Source: Aliarcobacter sp.
GTDB lineage: Bacteria > Campylobacterota > Campylobacteria > Campylobacterales > Arcobacteraceae
Assembly (NCBI GenBank): GCA_028688995.1
Contig: JAQTXB010000007.1
Location: forward strand, 62,001 to 126,000
Length of the DNA: 64,000 nt
Reading direction: 5' to 3'
A program made the translations under genes and the position numbers. Under the pieces are notes generated by a model, which saw nothing but the letters and a program-made list of their open reading frames with translations, was not told the DNA's origin and ran no database searches. Positions 16,334 to 28,489 of the stretch are shown here, one piece after another. Position 1 is the stretch's first letter. Each line of letters opens with the position of its first letter.

Positions 16334-18952
16334 ATGTTAAATGTTTTTTCAAAAATTTTTGGTACAAGAAACGATAGAGAAGTAAAACAATATAGAAAAA
16401 AAGCTCAAGAGATTACAGCTCTTGAAAGTAAATACGAAAATTTAAGTGATGAAGAGTTACAAAATGAATTTAACAAGTTAAGACAGCTTGTACAAAAACA
16501 AGAAAAATCATTAAATGATGTTTTATTTGAGTCTTTTGCAATTACTAGAGAAGCTAGTAAAAGGGTTTTAAACATGAGACCTTATGATGTACAACTTATT
16601 GGTGCAATGGTTTTACATGAAGGAAGAATCGCAGAAATGAAAACGGGTGAAGGAAAAACACTTGTTGGTTCATTAGCCGTTGCTTTAAATGCTTTAAGTG
16701 GTGAAGGTGTTCATGTTGTAACTGTAAATGATTATCTTGCAAGCAGAGATGCAAATGAATTAAAACCTTTATATAACTTTTTAGGATTTAGCGTTGGTGC
16801 TGTTATTGGTGGATTAAGAAATGATGAAGAAAGACGAGCACAATATGCTTGTGACATCACTTATGGTACAAACAATGAATTTGGTTTTGACTTTTTAAGA
16901 GATAATATGAATTATGATATTAACGAAAAAGTTCAAAGAGGTCACAACTTTGTAATTGTTGATGAAGTTGACTCAATTTTAATCGATGAAGCAAGAACTC
17001 CTTTAATTATTTCAGGACCAACAAATCATAAAAATTCAAATTATGTAAGAGCAAATGAAATTGCATTAAAACTTACAAAAGGTGAAATAATTGAACCTAA
17101 AAATTCTTCTGAAAAGCCAACAACTACAGGTGATTTTACAGTTGATGAAAAGAATAGAGCTGTAGTTTTAACAGAACAAGGTCATGAACACGCAGAAAAA
17201 CTATTTAAAGTTGATAACCTTTATTCAATTGAAAATGCAATGCTTTCACATAGTTTAGATCAAGCATTAAAAGCAAACTATATTTTTGAAAAAGATGTTG
17301 ATTATGTTGTAAAAGATAACACTGTAATTATTGTTGATGAATTTACAGGAAGATTAAGTGAAGGAAGAAGATTTAGTGAAGGTTTACACCAAGCTTTAGA
17401 AGCAAAAGAAGGTGTTGCTATTCAAGATGAATCACAAACTTTAGCTGATATTACTTTCCAAAATTATTTTAGAATGTACAAAAAACTAGCTGGTATGACA
17501 GGAACTGCTCAAACAGAAGCTACTGAGTTTGCTGAAATTTATAGATTAGATGTTGTATCAATTCCTACAAATGTTCCTGTTCAAAGAATAGATAAAAACG
17601 ACTTAATTTATAAAAGTGAAAAAGAAAAATTTGAAGCTGTTTGTAATAAAATCAAACAATTCCATGAAAAAGGACAACCTGTTCTTGTGGGAACTGCTTC
17701 TATTGAAAAATCTGAAAAATTACATGAAATTTTAGTTCAAAAGAAAATTCCTCACACAGTTTTAAATGCAAAACAACATGAAAAAGAGGGAAAAATCATC
17801 GCTGATGCTGGTCAAAAAGGTGCGGTTACAATTGCCACAAATATGGCTGGGCGAGGTGTTGATATTAAACTTACTCAAGAAATTCTTGACCTTGGTGGAT
17901 TAGCTATTATTGGAACTGAAAGACATGAATCAAGAAGAATTGATAACCAATTAAGAGGAAGATCAGGACGTCAAGGAGATGTTGGTGAATCGCAATTTTA
18001 TCTATCTTTAGAGGATAATCTTTTAAGAATTTTTGGAAGTGATAAAATCAAAGGTATCATGGAAAGACTTGGTATTGAAGAAGGTGAACACATTGAATCA
18101 AGAATGGTTACAAGAGCTGTTGAAAATGCTCAGAAAAAAGTTGAATCAATGCACTTTGAATCAAGAAAACATCTACTTGAATATGATGATGTTGCAAATC
18201 AACAAAGAAAAGTAATCTACTCATTTAGAAATGATTTATTAAAACCTGATTTTGATATTGATTCAAAACTTGATGAAAATAGACTTGAATATGTACAAAA
18301 TTTATTATCAAGTGCAAATATCATAAATGGAATGCCAAGTGAAGATTTTGATTATGAGTTTGTAAAAATAAAACTTGAAGAAGAGTTAAGATTACTTGTA
18401 GATATTGAAGATATGAAATGTGATTCTTATGAAGAGTTTGAAACAAATTTAAATACATTTTTAAAAAATGTTTATACTAGAAAAATGGAAATGGCAGCAA
18501 CTGAGCAAAAAAATGAAATTGAAAGAATTTTATATCTTCAAATTTTAGATAATGCTTGGAGAGAACATTTATATTCAATGGATACTTTAAAAGCTGGAAT
18601 TGGTCTTAGAGGTTATAACCAAAAAGATCCATTAGTTGAGTATAAAAAAGAGTCTTATAATATGTTTATTGAATTAATTGCAAACATTAAACATGAAATT
18701 ATCAAAATACTATTTACGATTCAACTTCAAAGCCATGAAGATAAACAAAAAGAGCAAGAAGCAATCGCTAGAATGAAAGAACAAATGGAAGAAGCAACAG
18801 AACATATTACAACAAATGTTGCTCAAGAAGCAGTTAGAAATAGCGATAGAAAAATTGCTAGAAATGAAGATTGTCCTTGTGGAAGTGGTCTAAAATATAA
18901 ACATTGTTGTGGAAAAAGTGGTCCAAAAATTGGTTTAGCTGCAGGAAATTAA
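16334..18952 (+). CDS. secA: Preprotein translocase ATPase SecA
   Basis: Motor ATPase of the Sec pathway, 872 residues. Walker A lies in [20 protein letters not shown], Walker B in [20 protein letters not shown], the preprotein cross-linking region in [20 protein letters not shown], and motor 2 in [12 protein letters not shown] and [11 protein letters not shown]. The helical scaffold motif [15 protein letters not shown] is present, and the C-terminal zinc motif [14 protein letters not shown] binds SecB/ribosome. Divergent from lolA. A permease gene starts one base after its stop and is probably co-transcribed. Confidence 0.98.
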   Translation: MLNVFSKIFGTRNDREVKQYRKKAQEITALESKYENLSDEELQNEFNKLRQLVQKQEKSLNDVLFESFAITREASKRVLNMRPYDVQLIGAMVLHEGRIAEMKTGEGKTLVGSLAVALNALSGEGVHVVTVNDYLASRDANELKPLYNFLGFSVGAVIGGLRNDEERRAQYACDITYGTNNEFGFDFLRDNMNYDINEKVQRGHNFVIVDEVDSILIDEARTPLIISGPTNHKNSNYVRANEIALKLTKGEIIEPKNSSEKPTTTGDFTVDEKNRAVVLTEQGHEHAEKLFKVDNLYSIENAMLSHSLDQALKANYIFEKDVDYVVKDNTVIIVDEFTGRLSEGRRFSEGLHQALEAKEGVAIQDESQTLADITFQNYFRMYKKLAGMTGTAQTEATEFAEIYRLDVVSIPTNVPVQRIDKNDLIYKSEKEKFEAVCNKIKQFHEKGQPVLVGTASIEKSEKLHEILVQKKIPHTVLNAKQHEKEGKIIADAGQKGAVTIATNMAGRGVDIKLTQEILDLGGLAIIGTERHESRRIDNQLRGRSGRQGDVGESQFYLSLEDNLLRIFGSDKIKGIMERLGIEEGEHIESRMVTRAVENAQKKVESMHFESRKHLLEYDDVANQQRKVIYSFRNDLLKPDFDIDSKLDENRLEYVQNLLSSANIINGMPSEDFDYEFVKIKLEEELRLLVDIEDMKCDSYEEFETNLNTFLKNVYTRKMEMAATEQKNEIERILYLQILDNAWREHLYSMDTLKAGIGLRGYNQKDPLVEYKKESYNMFIELIANIKHEIIKILFTIQLQSHEDKQKEQEAIARMKEQMEEATEHITTNVAQEAVRNSDRKIARNEDCPCGSGLKYKHCCGKSGPKIGLAAGN

Positions 18953-18953
18953 T

Positions 18954-20159
18954 TTGAATAAAAAATTAGTAAATTTTATTGTAAAAAAATATTTAAGATT
19001 TGACAAAAAAAATCCTTTTATATCTATAAGTGCCATTTTGGCATTTATAGGTGTTTCTATTGGTGTAATGGTTTTAATTCTTTCTATGGCTATTATGAAT
19101 GGTACTGCAAAAGAGTTTGAACGAAAACTTTTTACTATGAATTATCCTTTAACAATCTATCCAAGAGGTAACAGTACTTCTTTAGATGAAAGTTTATTAA
19201 ATAAACTTCAAAAAGATTTCCCTTATTTGAAATTCTCTCCTTTTGTTTCATCACAAGCTATTATTCAAAGTGGTGATAGTATGAGTGGTGGTATGCTTTT
19301 TGGAATAAATCCACAAAGTGAAGCAGCAATAAATCCTATTTATAAAGAAGCTTTAGGAAATCTAACCCCTGATAAATTTGATGTAATTACAGGTTCTGGA
19401 ATATCTGATAAATTGCTTTTAAATCCTGGGGCTAAAACAACTCTGTATTTTACAGAACTAAATCCGACTGGTTTTTCAATGATGCCAAAAATGAAAAGAT
19501 TTACTTATATAAATTCTTTTACATCTGGACTTAATGCTTATGATAAAGCTTATATGTATACTTCAATAGAAGCTTTACAAACTTTATTAAACAAAGAAGC
19601 TGGTTCATTTGATGGAATTCATATTTATTCTGAAGATGCTTTTGCAGATATTGAGAAATTAAAAAAATATCTAGGAAATAGAGCTTCTATTGTTGGATGG
19701 TGGCAACAAAATGGTAACTTCTTTGCTGCAATGAAAATGGAAAAAACAGCTTTATTTATAGTATTAATGCTTATTATTTTAGTTGCTTCATTAAATATTA
19801 TCTCTTCACTTCTAATGACTGTAATGAGTAGAAGAAAAGAAATTGCCCTACTTTTATCAATGGGAGCAACAAGCAAAGAGATTAAATCAATATTCTTAAG
19901 AGTTGGAACAATTATAGGATTTTCAGGAATTTTAACGGGAATTGTTTTAGGATTCTTTGGATATTGGTTATTAAATAATTTTGACATTGTTACTCTTCCA
20001 GCAGATGTTTATGGAAGTGCAAAATTGCCTCTTGATTTAGCAATGGGTGACTTTTTATCTATTGTTTTTGGTGCAATTATAATTGTACTTGTTTCATCTT
20101 ATTATCCAGCTTCTAAAGCTACAAAAATTGATGTAATTGACGTTTTACGAAATGAATAA
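18954..20159 (+). CDS. LolC/LolE-type ABC transporter permease
   Basis: Inner-membrane permease of 401 residues in the MacB/FtsX-LolCE group. The N-terminal helix region FISISAILAFIGVSIGVMVL is typical of LolC/E, followed by a large periplasmic domain (~50-250). Three C-terminal helices carry the coupling region MSRRKEIALLLSMGATSKEI and the ending YYPASKATKIDVIDVLRNE. The start is TTG 18954, one base after the secA stop. Likely role: extraction of lipoproteins for LolA, whose gene is nearby. No ATPase subunit is adjacent. Confidence 0.85.
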   Translation: MNKKLVNFIVKKYLRFDKKNPFISISAILAFIGVSIGVMVLILSMAIMNGTAKEFERKLFTMNYPLTIYPRGNSTSLDESLLNKLQKDFPYLKFSPFVSSQAIIQSGDSMSGGMLFGINPQSEAAINPIYKEALGNLTPDKFDVITGSGISDKLLLNPGAKTTLYFTELNPTGFSMMPKMKRFTYINSFTSGLNAYDKAYMYTSIEALQTLLNKEAGSFDGIHIYSEDAFADIEKLKKYLGNRASIVGWWQQNGNFFAAMKMEKTALFIVLMLIILVASLNIISSLLMTVMSRRKEIALLLSMGATSKEIKSIFLRVGTIIGFSGILTGIVLGFFGYWLLNNFDIVTLPADVYGSAKLPLDLAMGDFLSIVFGAIIIVLVSSYYPASKATKIDVIDVLRNE

Positions 20160-20186
20160 AATAAGCCTTTATTTTAAAGGCTTATT
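20160..20186. terminator. Bidirectional terminator between lolC-like and AsmA-like genes
   Basis: AATAAGCCTTT / AAAGGCTTATT, 11-bp perfect arms with a 5-nt loop (ATTTT), between two convergent stop codons. T-rich on the + side. Confidence 0.7.
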
Positions 20187-23120
20187 TACTATTTGACTCT
20201 CTTTATTTTTTATCTCTTCTTCTGGATCTTTACCCATAATAAAATCAAAAAGTTTTACAGGTGAATTTAATATTCTTTTACCTATATTCACAGGCGCAGT
20301 TATAGTATCTTTTGTAAGATTAGTTGAAAGTTCTGGATTATCTAAACTTCCATTAAGATTAACTTCTGTTTCAACTCTATTATTATCACCTAATAAAACA
20401 TAATTCACAACGGGAATCATTCCAACAATTTTTGAATAATCTTTTAAAAATATAAGTTTAATAGTTGAGTCTAACATCATTGTATTTAAGTCAATTTGCC
20501 CTCTTCCATCAAAATCAATACCATTTCCAATTGTAAGCAATTTTTTTACATCTAATAGATTTTTTTCTTTACTATAATTAAACTCTATATTACCATTAAC
20601 AATTTTATATGCAGTAAGATTAAATCCTGAGTTTGTAGCCATTCCAACAACAGAAGGAATAGCCAATAATGGATTAATTAATCCTGGAGAAGTTTGAATA
20701 AATATTAAAAGATTATTTAAAATTGCTAAATCTTTAATATTACTATTTTCAATTATTATTTTTCCATTCAAGTTATCAATAGTACCACTTGCATGTAATA
20801 ATATATTTCCACCTTCAAATATATGTTTATCAAAAACTGCATTAATAAACTCATCACTTAAATTATTTGAAAATACATCAATCTTTTTATCTTTTGATTC
20901 TTTAAAAGTTATATTTGTAAGTTTATGATCCAAACTAATAAATTTACTATCATCTCTTACTCTAACTTCAAAATTATCACTTAAAAGTTTATATTTTTCA
21001 TTTATAATAATATTTGAATTTTTACCTTTTATAGTAATCTCTTTATATTTATTTTCATCAATTTTTTCACTATCTGAACTCGAATAATATAAGTTATATC
21101 CATCTACATATAAAGATACGGCATCTTTTTTTAACTCTAAAATCAAATCTTTATTTTTAGTTTCTATCGATGTTAAACCATTTTTTATACTTCCAATTAA
21201 ACTTAAACTATTGATTTTATCATTATTCTTTCTAATTGGTAAATTAAGTTCTTTTACATCTACTTCAAAATTAATTGCTTTATTTAATATAGAAATTTTT
21301 CCTTTTTCTAAATGATAAATATCACTTCCAACTTTTAATTTACTATTTAATAAATTTATATTCATATCTTGTTGTAAACCACTATTTTGAAGTTTTGAAT
21401 CTACCATAACATCTAAATTTCGTAAATATATATTTAATTTATCAGCTATTTCTATTTTTAAATCTTCATCTTTTGATGAAACAGTAGTTTTACCATCTTC
21501 AATTTTTCCATTTATATCAAGGGAATCAATATTTTTATTATCCCTTTGAATTGGTAAATCAAGACCTTTTATAAAAGCATTAAAACTCATATTTTTTTCA
21601 TCTTTTATTTGTAAAGTTATATTTCCTTCTTTAATTGAAGTATCTTTTAAAAGTTTTGAATATGGATAAATTTTTGATAAATCGTCAATATTTACATTAA
21701 TTAAATCAGCTACTTCAATTTTTGTTCCTAAATCTTTTAATAAAATAGTTACTTGTTTATTAAAATCCATTTCTAAATTTGTCTGTTTATTTTTAATATC
21801 TACAATGCTTTCATTATTATCTTTTTTAATTAAAAAAGATTTTATATTTGCATCTCCTGAAGATTTCAAAGTTTTTGTATCAAGATTTATATTTACAACA
21901 GCATCAATCATATTTTTATATTTAAAATCACTATTTTTTATCTCTATCATTGAATCATTTAAAATAACTTCACCTTTTTTACTATCAAAAGTGAAATTAT
22001 TTATAGAAATTTGTGCATCATTTAGAAAAAACTCTCCATAAGTTGACATATGTTTTTTGCTATCATATGGAAATTTCATAAGTAAAGAAGCTTGTGTATT
22101 TCCACTTTTTTGAATTAATGGAAGATTAATTTTATAAGCTTTTAGAATATCTAAAATATCTTTATCTAATTTACTATTTGCTTTTATAAATACATCAACT
22201 TGACCTTTTTCTTCACTTGTTAAATTATGAATTGTTACATAACTTCCAGCTAGGCTTTTATTTTTAAAAGTTGGCTCTATTAAATTAAAATCTAATTTAT
22301 CATTTTTGAATGAAATATCTAAACTTTTTGTATTCACAACATCTACATCTTTATGAAATCTAATTTTTGCCTCTTTTATTTGTGCTTTACCTTGTAGAGA
22401 ACTTTCAATAATATGATTGTTTTTTAAATCATATTCTCCATAAAATTCTTGAAGTTTTATATCACCTTCAACATTATCATACATCCAAGCTTCAGCAACT
22501 TCATCTAATCTTAGAAATTTTTTCAAAAATTTTAAACTTTTAAAAGGCTCACTTACTAAATAAAATTTTGCAAGATCTTTAGTCATTTCAACATTAATAC
22601 TACTTTGAATATCTTGATAATAAAACTTTCCATAATAATTTAATTTTTCATTAAAATAATCGATTTTAATTTTTCCATCAAGTAATAAATCCACATCTTT
22701 TAAATATAAAGAATAAAGTTCAAACACCACTTGATTCGAGATTACATCAATTTTTGAAGAGAGATTAACGTATTTGTTATCTAAATATAAAATTTCATCA
22801 TTTAAAACTATTTCAAACTCATTATCATCTATTTTTAACTTATTTATTCTTATCTCTTGGAATAATTTTAAAACTTTAGGAAGTAATTCTATATTCTTTT
22901 TTAAATCCTCAAAAGAGTTTGTAGTTTGAGTCTTTTTTGATTTATATTCGATATTTTCAATATTCAAAATAAGTTTTTTATCGATTTTAATATAGAATTG
23001 CGAAACTAAAATATTTGAAAAAGAAAAAGAGTCTATTTTTATGCCAGAATACAGAAATGAGAAAAGCGATATTGTTATTAAAAAAAGAAAAAGAAAAGCA
23101 AATTTAATTGTCTTCAACAT
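20169..23120 (-). CDS. AsmA/TamB-like large periplasmic protein (YhdP-type DUF3971/AsmA_2)
   Basis: Protein of 983 residues with an N-terminal membrane anchor (KFAFLFLFLITISLFSFLYS). A long, repetitive beta-strand body has recurring DLPIQRDNKNIDSLDINGKI-like blocks, and the C-terminus carries the AsmA_2-like signature FDGRGQIDLNTMMLDSTIKL and IPVVNYVLLGDNN. Members of this group bridge the periplasm as lipid-transfer grooves (established for YhdP/TamB/YdbH). The repeat blocks near 21,200 and 21,550 are clearly alike. Its start overlaps the divergent mltG coding sequence by 80 bp. AAGGA lies 11 nt before the ATG. Confidence 0.75.
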   Translation of the reverse strand: MLKTIKFAFLFLFLITISLFSFLYSGIKIDSFSFSNILVSQFYIKIDKKLILNIENIEYKSKKTQTTNSFEDLKKNIELLPKVLKLFQEIRINKLKIDDNEFEIVLNDEILYLDNKYVNLSSKIDVISNQVVFELYSLYLKDVDLLLDGKIKIDYFNEKLNYYGKFYYQDIQSSINVEMTKDLAKFYLVSEPFKSLKFLKKFLRLDEVAEAWMYDNVEGDIKLQEFYGEYDLKNNHIIESSLQGKAQIKEAKIRFHKDVDVVNTKSLDISFKNDKLDFNLIEPTFKNKSLAGSYVTIHNLTSEEKGQVDVFIKANSKLDKDILDILKAYKINLPLIQKSGNTQASLLMKFPYDSKKHMSTYGEFFLNDAQISINNFTFDSKKGEVILNDSMIEIKNSDFKYKNMIDAVVNINLDTKTLKSSGDANIKSFLIKKDNNESIVDIKNKQTNLEMDFNKQVTILLKDLGTKIEVADLINVNIDDLSKIYPYSKLLKDTSIKEGNITLQIKDEKNMSFNAFIKGLDLPIQRDNKNIDSLDINGKIEDGKTTVSSKDEDLKIEIADKLNIYLRNLDVMVDSKLQNSGLQQDMNINLLNSKLKVGSDIYHLEKGKISILNKAINFEVDVKELNLPIRKNNDKINSLSLIGSIKNGLTSIETKNKDLILELKKDAVSLYVDGYNLYYSSSDSEKIDENKYKEITIKGKNSNIIINEKYKLLSDNFEVRVRDDSKFISLDHKLTNITFKESKDKKIDVFSNNLSDEFINAVFDKHIFEGGNILLHASGTIDNLNGKIIIENSNIKDLAILNNLLIFIQTSPGLINPLLAIPSVVGMATNSGFNLTAYKIVNGNIEFNYSKEKNLLDVKKLLTIGNGIDFDGRGQIDLNTMMLDSTIKLIFLKDYSKIVGMIPVVNYVLLGDNNRVETEVNLNGSLDNPELSTNLTKDTITAPVNIGKRILNSPVKLFDFIMGKDPEEEIKNKESQIVNKPLK

Positions 23121-24162
23121 TATAGAATTTATCCTTGTTTGTTTTATTGCCGTATTGTTTTATGGAACAACGTCAATTACTTCTACAAAAGTATTGTATA
23201 TTCCTAAAGGTAGTACTAGTTATATTATATCATACTTAAATACAAATGGTTTCGAAATGGGAGTTGTAGATGAATTAATGATTAAATCTATGGGTTATGT
23301 TCAAAGTGGTTGGATAGATATAAATGAAAATAAATTAACAAGACTTGATTTTATTTATAAATTAATTACATCAAAAGCAGCACTTAAAAGTATTACTTTA
23401 ATTCCAGGGGAAACTTCATATATTTTCCTTAAAAAGTTAGCTGTAGAGTTTAATCTATCTGAAGAAAAATTAACTGAATTATATAAACAATATGCGTATA
23501 AGGCTGATGGAAATATTTTAGCTGATACATATATGTTACCAATTGGAATGAAAGAAGACTATATGATTTTTTATCTATTTTCACAAACAAATAAAAAATA
23601 TGAAGAGTTTTCAAAAAAGATATTTGGTTATTATGATAAAAGAAAATGGTTTAATTACCTAAGTTTAGCCTCTGTTATACAAAAAGAAGCAGCAACAACA
23701 AATGAAATGCCAATTGTTGCAAGTGTTATTCATAATAGATTAAAAAAAGGTATGAAACTTCAAATGGATGGAACTTTAAATTATGGAGAGTATTCAAATA
23801 CTGTTGTAACTGCTGATAGAATTAGAGATGATAATACAACATATAATACTTATAAAAATCCAAGTCTTCCATCTGATCCTGTTTGTGCTGTAAGTTTAGA
23901 TGCAATTAAAGCTGGGATTTTTCCTGTAAAAAGTGATTATATCTATTTTGTAAGGGACAATAGAACTGGTCTTCATAAATTTGCAAGTACTTTTGAACAA
24001 CATCAAGCTAATATAAATGCAAATGTAGGAGTTGCAAAAACTTATACAAAAGTTAAAACAGATGAGACACAAATTGATGCTGAAGCTGAAAATATCATGA
24101 AAACTGATGTAACAAAACAAAAACCCGTATCAATAAAAGATTTATTTAATAATATAAATTAA
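23041..24162 (+). CDS. mltG: Endolytic murein transglycosylase MltG
   Basis: Inner-membrane lytic transglycosylase (YceG-like), 373 residues, which cleaves nascent glycan strands and sets their length. A basic cytoplasmic tail precedes one membrane helix (~24-44). The YceG domain has IPKGSTSYIISYLNTNGF, LIPGETSYIFLKKLA and the catalytic-glutamate motif SLASVIQKEAATTNEMP, then ASVIHNRLKKGMKLQMDGT, YNTYKNPSLPSDPVCAVS and VRDNRTGLHKFASTFEQH. The start overlaps the divergent AsmA-like gene by 80 bp. The ribosome-binding site is weak (AAAGAG), so a different start remains possible. Confidence 0.92.
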   Translation: MPEYRNEKSDIVIKKRKRKANLIVFNIIEFILVCFIAVLFYGTTSITSTKVLYIPKGSTSYIISYLNTNGFEMGVVDELMIKSMGYVQSGWIDINENKLTRLDFIYKLITSKAALKSITLIPGETSYIFLKKLAVEFNLSEEKLTELYKQYAYKADGNILADTYMLPIGMKEDYMIFYLFSQTNKKYEEFSKKIFGYYDKRKWFNYLSLASVIQKEAATTNEMPIVASVIHNRLKKGMKLQMDGTLNYGEYSNTVVTADRIRDDNTTYNTYKNPSLPSDPVCAVSLDAIKAGIFPVKSDYIYFVRDNRTGLHKFASTFEQHQANINANVGVAKTYTKVKTDETQIDAEAENIMKTDVTKQKPVSIKDLFNNIN

Positions 24163-24168
24163 TAAACT

Positions 24169-24199
24169 TGTGAAAATTTGAAACAATCAAATTTTCACA
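24169..24199. terminator. Strong hairpin after mltG
   Basis: Perfect 12-bp arms TGTGAAAATTTG / CAAATTTTCACA with a 7-nt loop. There is no T-tract afterwards, so it may stabilise the mltG mRNA 3' end or insulate icd rather than act as a classical terminator. Confidence 0.5.
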
Positions 24200-24264
24200 T
24201 CCCAAATATATCGAACTTTCAATTTCCTTAAACTCAAATTTGGCTATTGTGTTGCTAACATTAA

Positions 24265-26478
<2,214 letters not shown>

Positions 26479-26492
26479 TATTTCCACATTTT

Positions 26493-26519
26493 AAAAGAGA
26501 AGATTTTTTCTTCTCTTTT
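26493..26519 (+). terminator. Rho-independent terminator of icd
   Basis: AAAAGAGAAGA / TCTTCTCTTTT, 11-bp arms, 5-nt T loop, ending in a T run. Confidence 0.8.
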
Positions 26520-26720
26520 TCCTCTAAAAAACTTATTTTTTACACTCATCTTCTTCTTTATACTAAGAGATACACCGTTATATTATTTTAATATATAAAT
26601 TGTCATCATAAAACAGAAAAATATATAATATTTTACCTCTAAACGATTTATAACCCTTCTTTAGATAAAATATCGCCCTTTATGAAAACAGAAAAAAACT
26701 AATAAATTTAGGTTGAAAAT

Positions 26721-27128
26721 ATGAAAGTAGTTACAGGAGTAGTTGGTAACGATATACATGTGGTTGCGAATAGACTTATTGATATATCATTACAAGCAAG
26801 AGGATTTGAAGTATTTAATCTAGGTGTTAATACATACCTTGAAGAGTTTATTGATGCAGTAATTGAAACAAATGCTGATGTATTACTTATATCTTCACTA
26901 AATGGTGAAGCTGAGGGTTGGTGTAGAGAACTTGCCGTTTTAAAATCAAAATATAAAAATTTAAAAGATGTTGTATTTATGATAGGTGGAAACCTAGCTG
27001 TTGGTGAGGGAGATGCAAGTGTACTTGTTCCAAAATTCAAAAACTATGGTTTTGATTTAGTATTCCACCAAGTTGACTTAAATACTGGTCTTGATGAATT
27101 AGAAAAATATTTAAGAGAGAGAAAATGA
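26721..27128 (+). CDS. Glutamate mutase sigma-like subunit (B12-binding)
   Basis: Cobalamin-binding subunit of 135 residues resembling methylaspartate mutase S (GlmS/MutS). The fold starts VVTGVVGNDIHVVANRLIDI; the B12 motif DxHxxG appears as DIHVVA, with the ligating His kept and the glycine replaced by alanine. ISSLNGEAEGWC and FMIGGNLAVGEG correspond to the SxL and GG motifs of the cofactor pocket. Its stop overlaps the start of the E-like subunit by 4 bp (ATGA), so a heteromeric mutase is encoded. First gene of a four-gene operon; no cobalamin riboswitch is visible upstream. Confidence 0.82.
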   Translation: MKVVTGVVGNDIHVVANRLIDISLQARGFEVFNLGVNTYLEEFIDAVIETNADVLLISSLNGEAEGWCRELAVLKSKYKNLKDVVFMIGGNLAVGEGDASVLVPKFKNYGFDLVFHQVDLNTGLDELEKYLRERK

Positions 27129-28489
27129 GTTTACTTCAAGAAGAAAGAAACATAATCGTTCAAAATAAATACGCAGATAATTTTGATTTTGCAGAAATTG
27201 AAGAGTTTATCAAAGGTGCTTCAAAAAATCTATTTATTTCACATCATTTTAAAAACAAAAAAAAGATGTTAGTTCAGCCAAGAGGTGGATTCCCAACTTA
27301 TAAAAAAATGTTTTCACTTTATGAGTTTTTCGTAGATGCAAATGTTGATGTACTACCATGTACAATTGATTCAAATACAAGATTAAATGACTACGCAACA
27401 AGTGCAAAAATGTTAAAACTTTCAGAAGAAAATGAAGTTGATATGTTAAATGGTTACCCACTTGTAAATCATGGATATAGAACATCTAGAAAAATGATGA
27501 CTCACTTTGATAAACCAATTAGTTTACGACATGGAACTCCTGATGCTAGACTTTTAATTGAAACAGCACTAGCTTCTGGAATTTTTGAAATTGAAGGTGG
27601 TCCAATTACTTACCTTTTACCCTACTCTAAAAATTTCCCATTAGATAAAGCATTTATGTATTGGAAATATGTAGAAAGAATTTGTGCAAACTACTCAAAA
27701 CTAAATGAACCAATTAATAGAGAATCGTTTGGACCATTAACAGCAACTTTAGTGCCTCCATGTATTACTATTGTTATTCAAATTTGTGAAATGCTTTTAT
27801 CACTTGAAGAGGGAGTAAAATCTTTTTCTGTTTCATTCTCACAAACAGGTTCAATGATTCAAGATATTGTTACTGCAAATGTTTTAAGAAAAATGGCAAA
27901 ACATTATGCAGAAAAAATTGGATGTGGTGATGCGATGATAAATTTAGTTTACCATCAATGGATGGGAGCATTTCCATCAAACAAAGATTATTCTGAATCA
28001 TTAATTAATACTTCAACTGTAATTGCTTCAATGGTAAGAGCCGATAAAATCATCACAAAAACAAGAGATGAAGCTTTTGGTATTCCAACACGTGAATCAA
28101 ATGCAAAAACAGTTGCAAATACTCAATATACATTAAGAATGTTACAAGGTATTCCAAATATCTCTGATGAACAAGAAGAAGAAATTGTAACAAGTGAAGT
28201 AATGTCTATTATGGAAGCTGTATTTAATGACAAAGCTGACACTTTATGGAGAAAAGTATTTAACTCTATAAAATCAGGAATTATTGATGTTCCTTATTCT
28301 CCACATATTATTAACCACAATGAAGTTGTAACTGTAAGAGATAAAAACAAAAATATTAGAATCATTAAAAAAGGAAATCTTCCAATTTCTGATAGATGTT
28401 TTGAATATGAAAAAGCACAATGTGATTTAAACAAAGATGCTTCATCAATAGTAAATGATATTATCCATGATATAGGAATTATGCAATGA
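27125..28489 (+). CDS. Glutamate mutase epsilon-like catalytic subunit
   Basis: TIM-barrel catalytic subunit of 454 residues, slightly shorter than classical GlmE/MutE (~480). Motifs shared with methylaspartate mutase E are QPRGGFPTYKKMFSLYEFF, MLNGYPLVNHGYRTSRKM, the substrate-binding ISLRHGTPDARLLIETALAS, EGGPITYLLPYSKNFPL, and FGPLTATLVPPCITIVIQIC. The enzyme class rearranges L-glutamate to (2S,3S)-3-methylaspartate by radical carbon-skeleton migration. Overlaps both neighbours by 4 bp. No methylaspartate ammonia-lyase gene is near, so the usual fermentation pathway is not supported here. Confidence 0.85.
   Translation: MSLLQEERNIIVQNKYADNFDFAEIEEFIKGASKNLFISHHFKNKKKMLVQPRGGFPTYKKMFSLYEFFVDANVDVLPCTIDSNTRLNDYATSAKMLKLSEENEVDMLNGYPLVNHGYRTSRKMMTHFDKPISLRHGTPDARLLIETALASGIFEIEGGPITYLLPYSKNFPLDKAFMYWKYVERICANYSKLNEPINRESFGPLTATLVPPCITIVIQICEMLLSLEEGVKSFSVSFSQTGSMIQDIVTANVLRKMAKHYAEKIGCGDAMINLVYHQWMGAFPSNKDYSESLINTSTVIASMVRADKIITKTRDEAFGIPTRESNAKTVANTQYTLRMLQGIPNISDEQEEEIVTSEVMSIMEAVFNDKADTLWRKVFNSIKSGIIDVPYSPHIINHNEVVTVRDKNKNIRIIKKGNLPISDRCFEYEKAQCDLNKDASSIVNDIIHDIGIMQ

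Noticed and set aside
20169..23120. Repetitive-looking DNA within the AsmA-like gene
   Set aside because: The similarity is between protein blocks of a beta-helical family, not a nucleotide repeat or CRISPR array.
26522..26720. Possible cobalamin riboswitch ahead of the B12-mutase operon
   Set aside because: No B12-box-like GCCACTG core or supporting stems could be found in the 200 bp; only AT-rich DNA.
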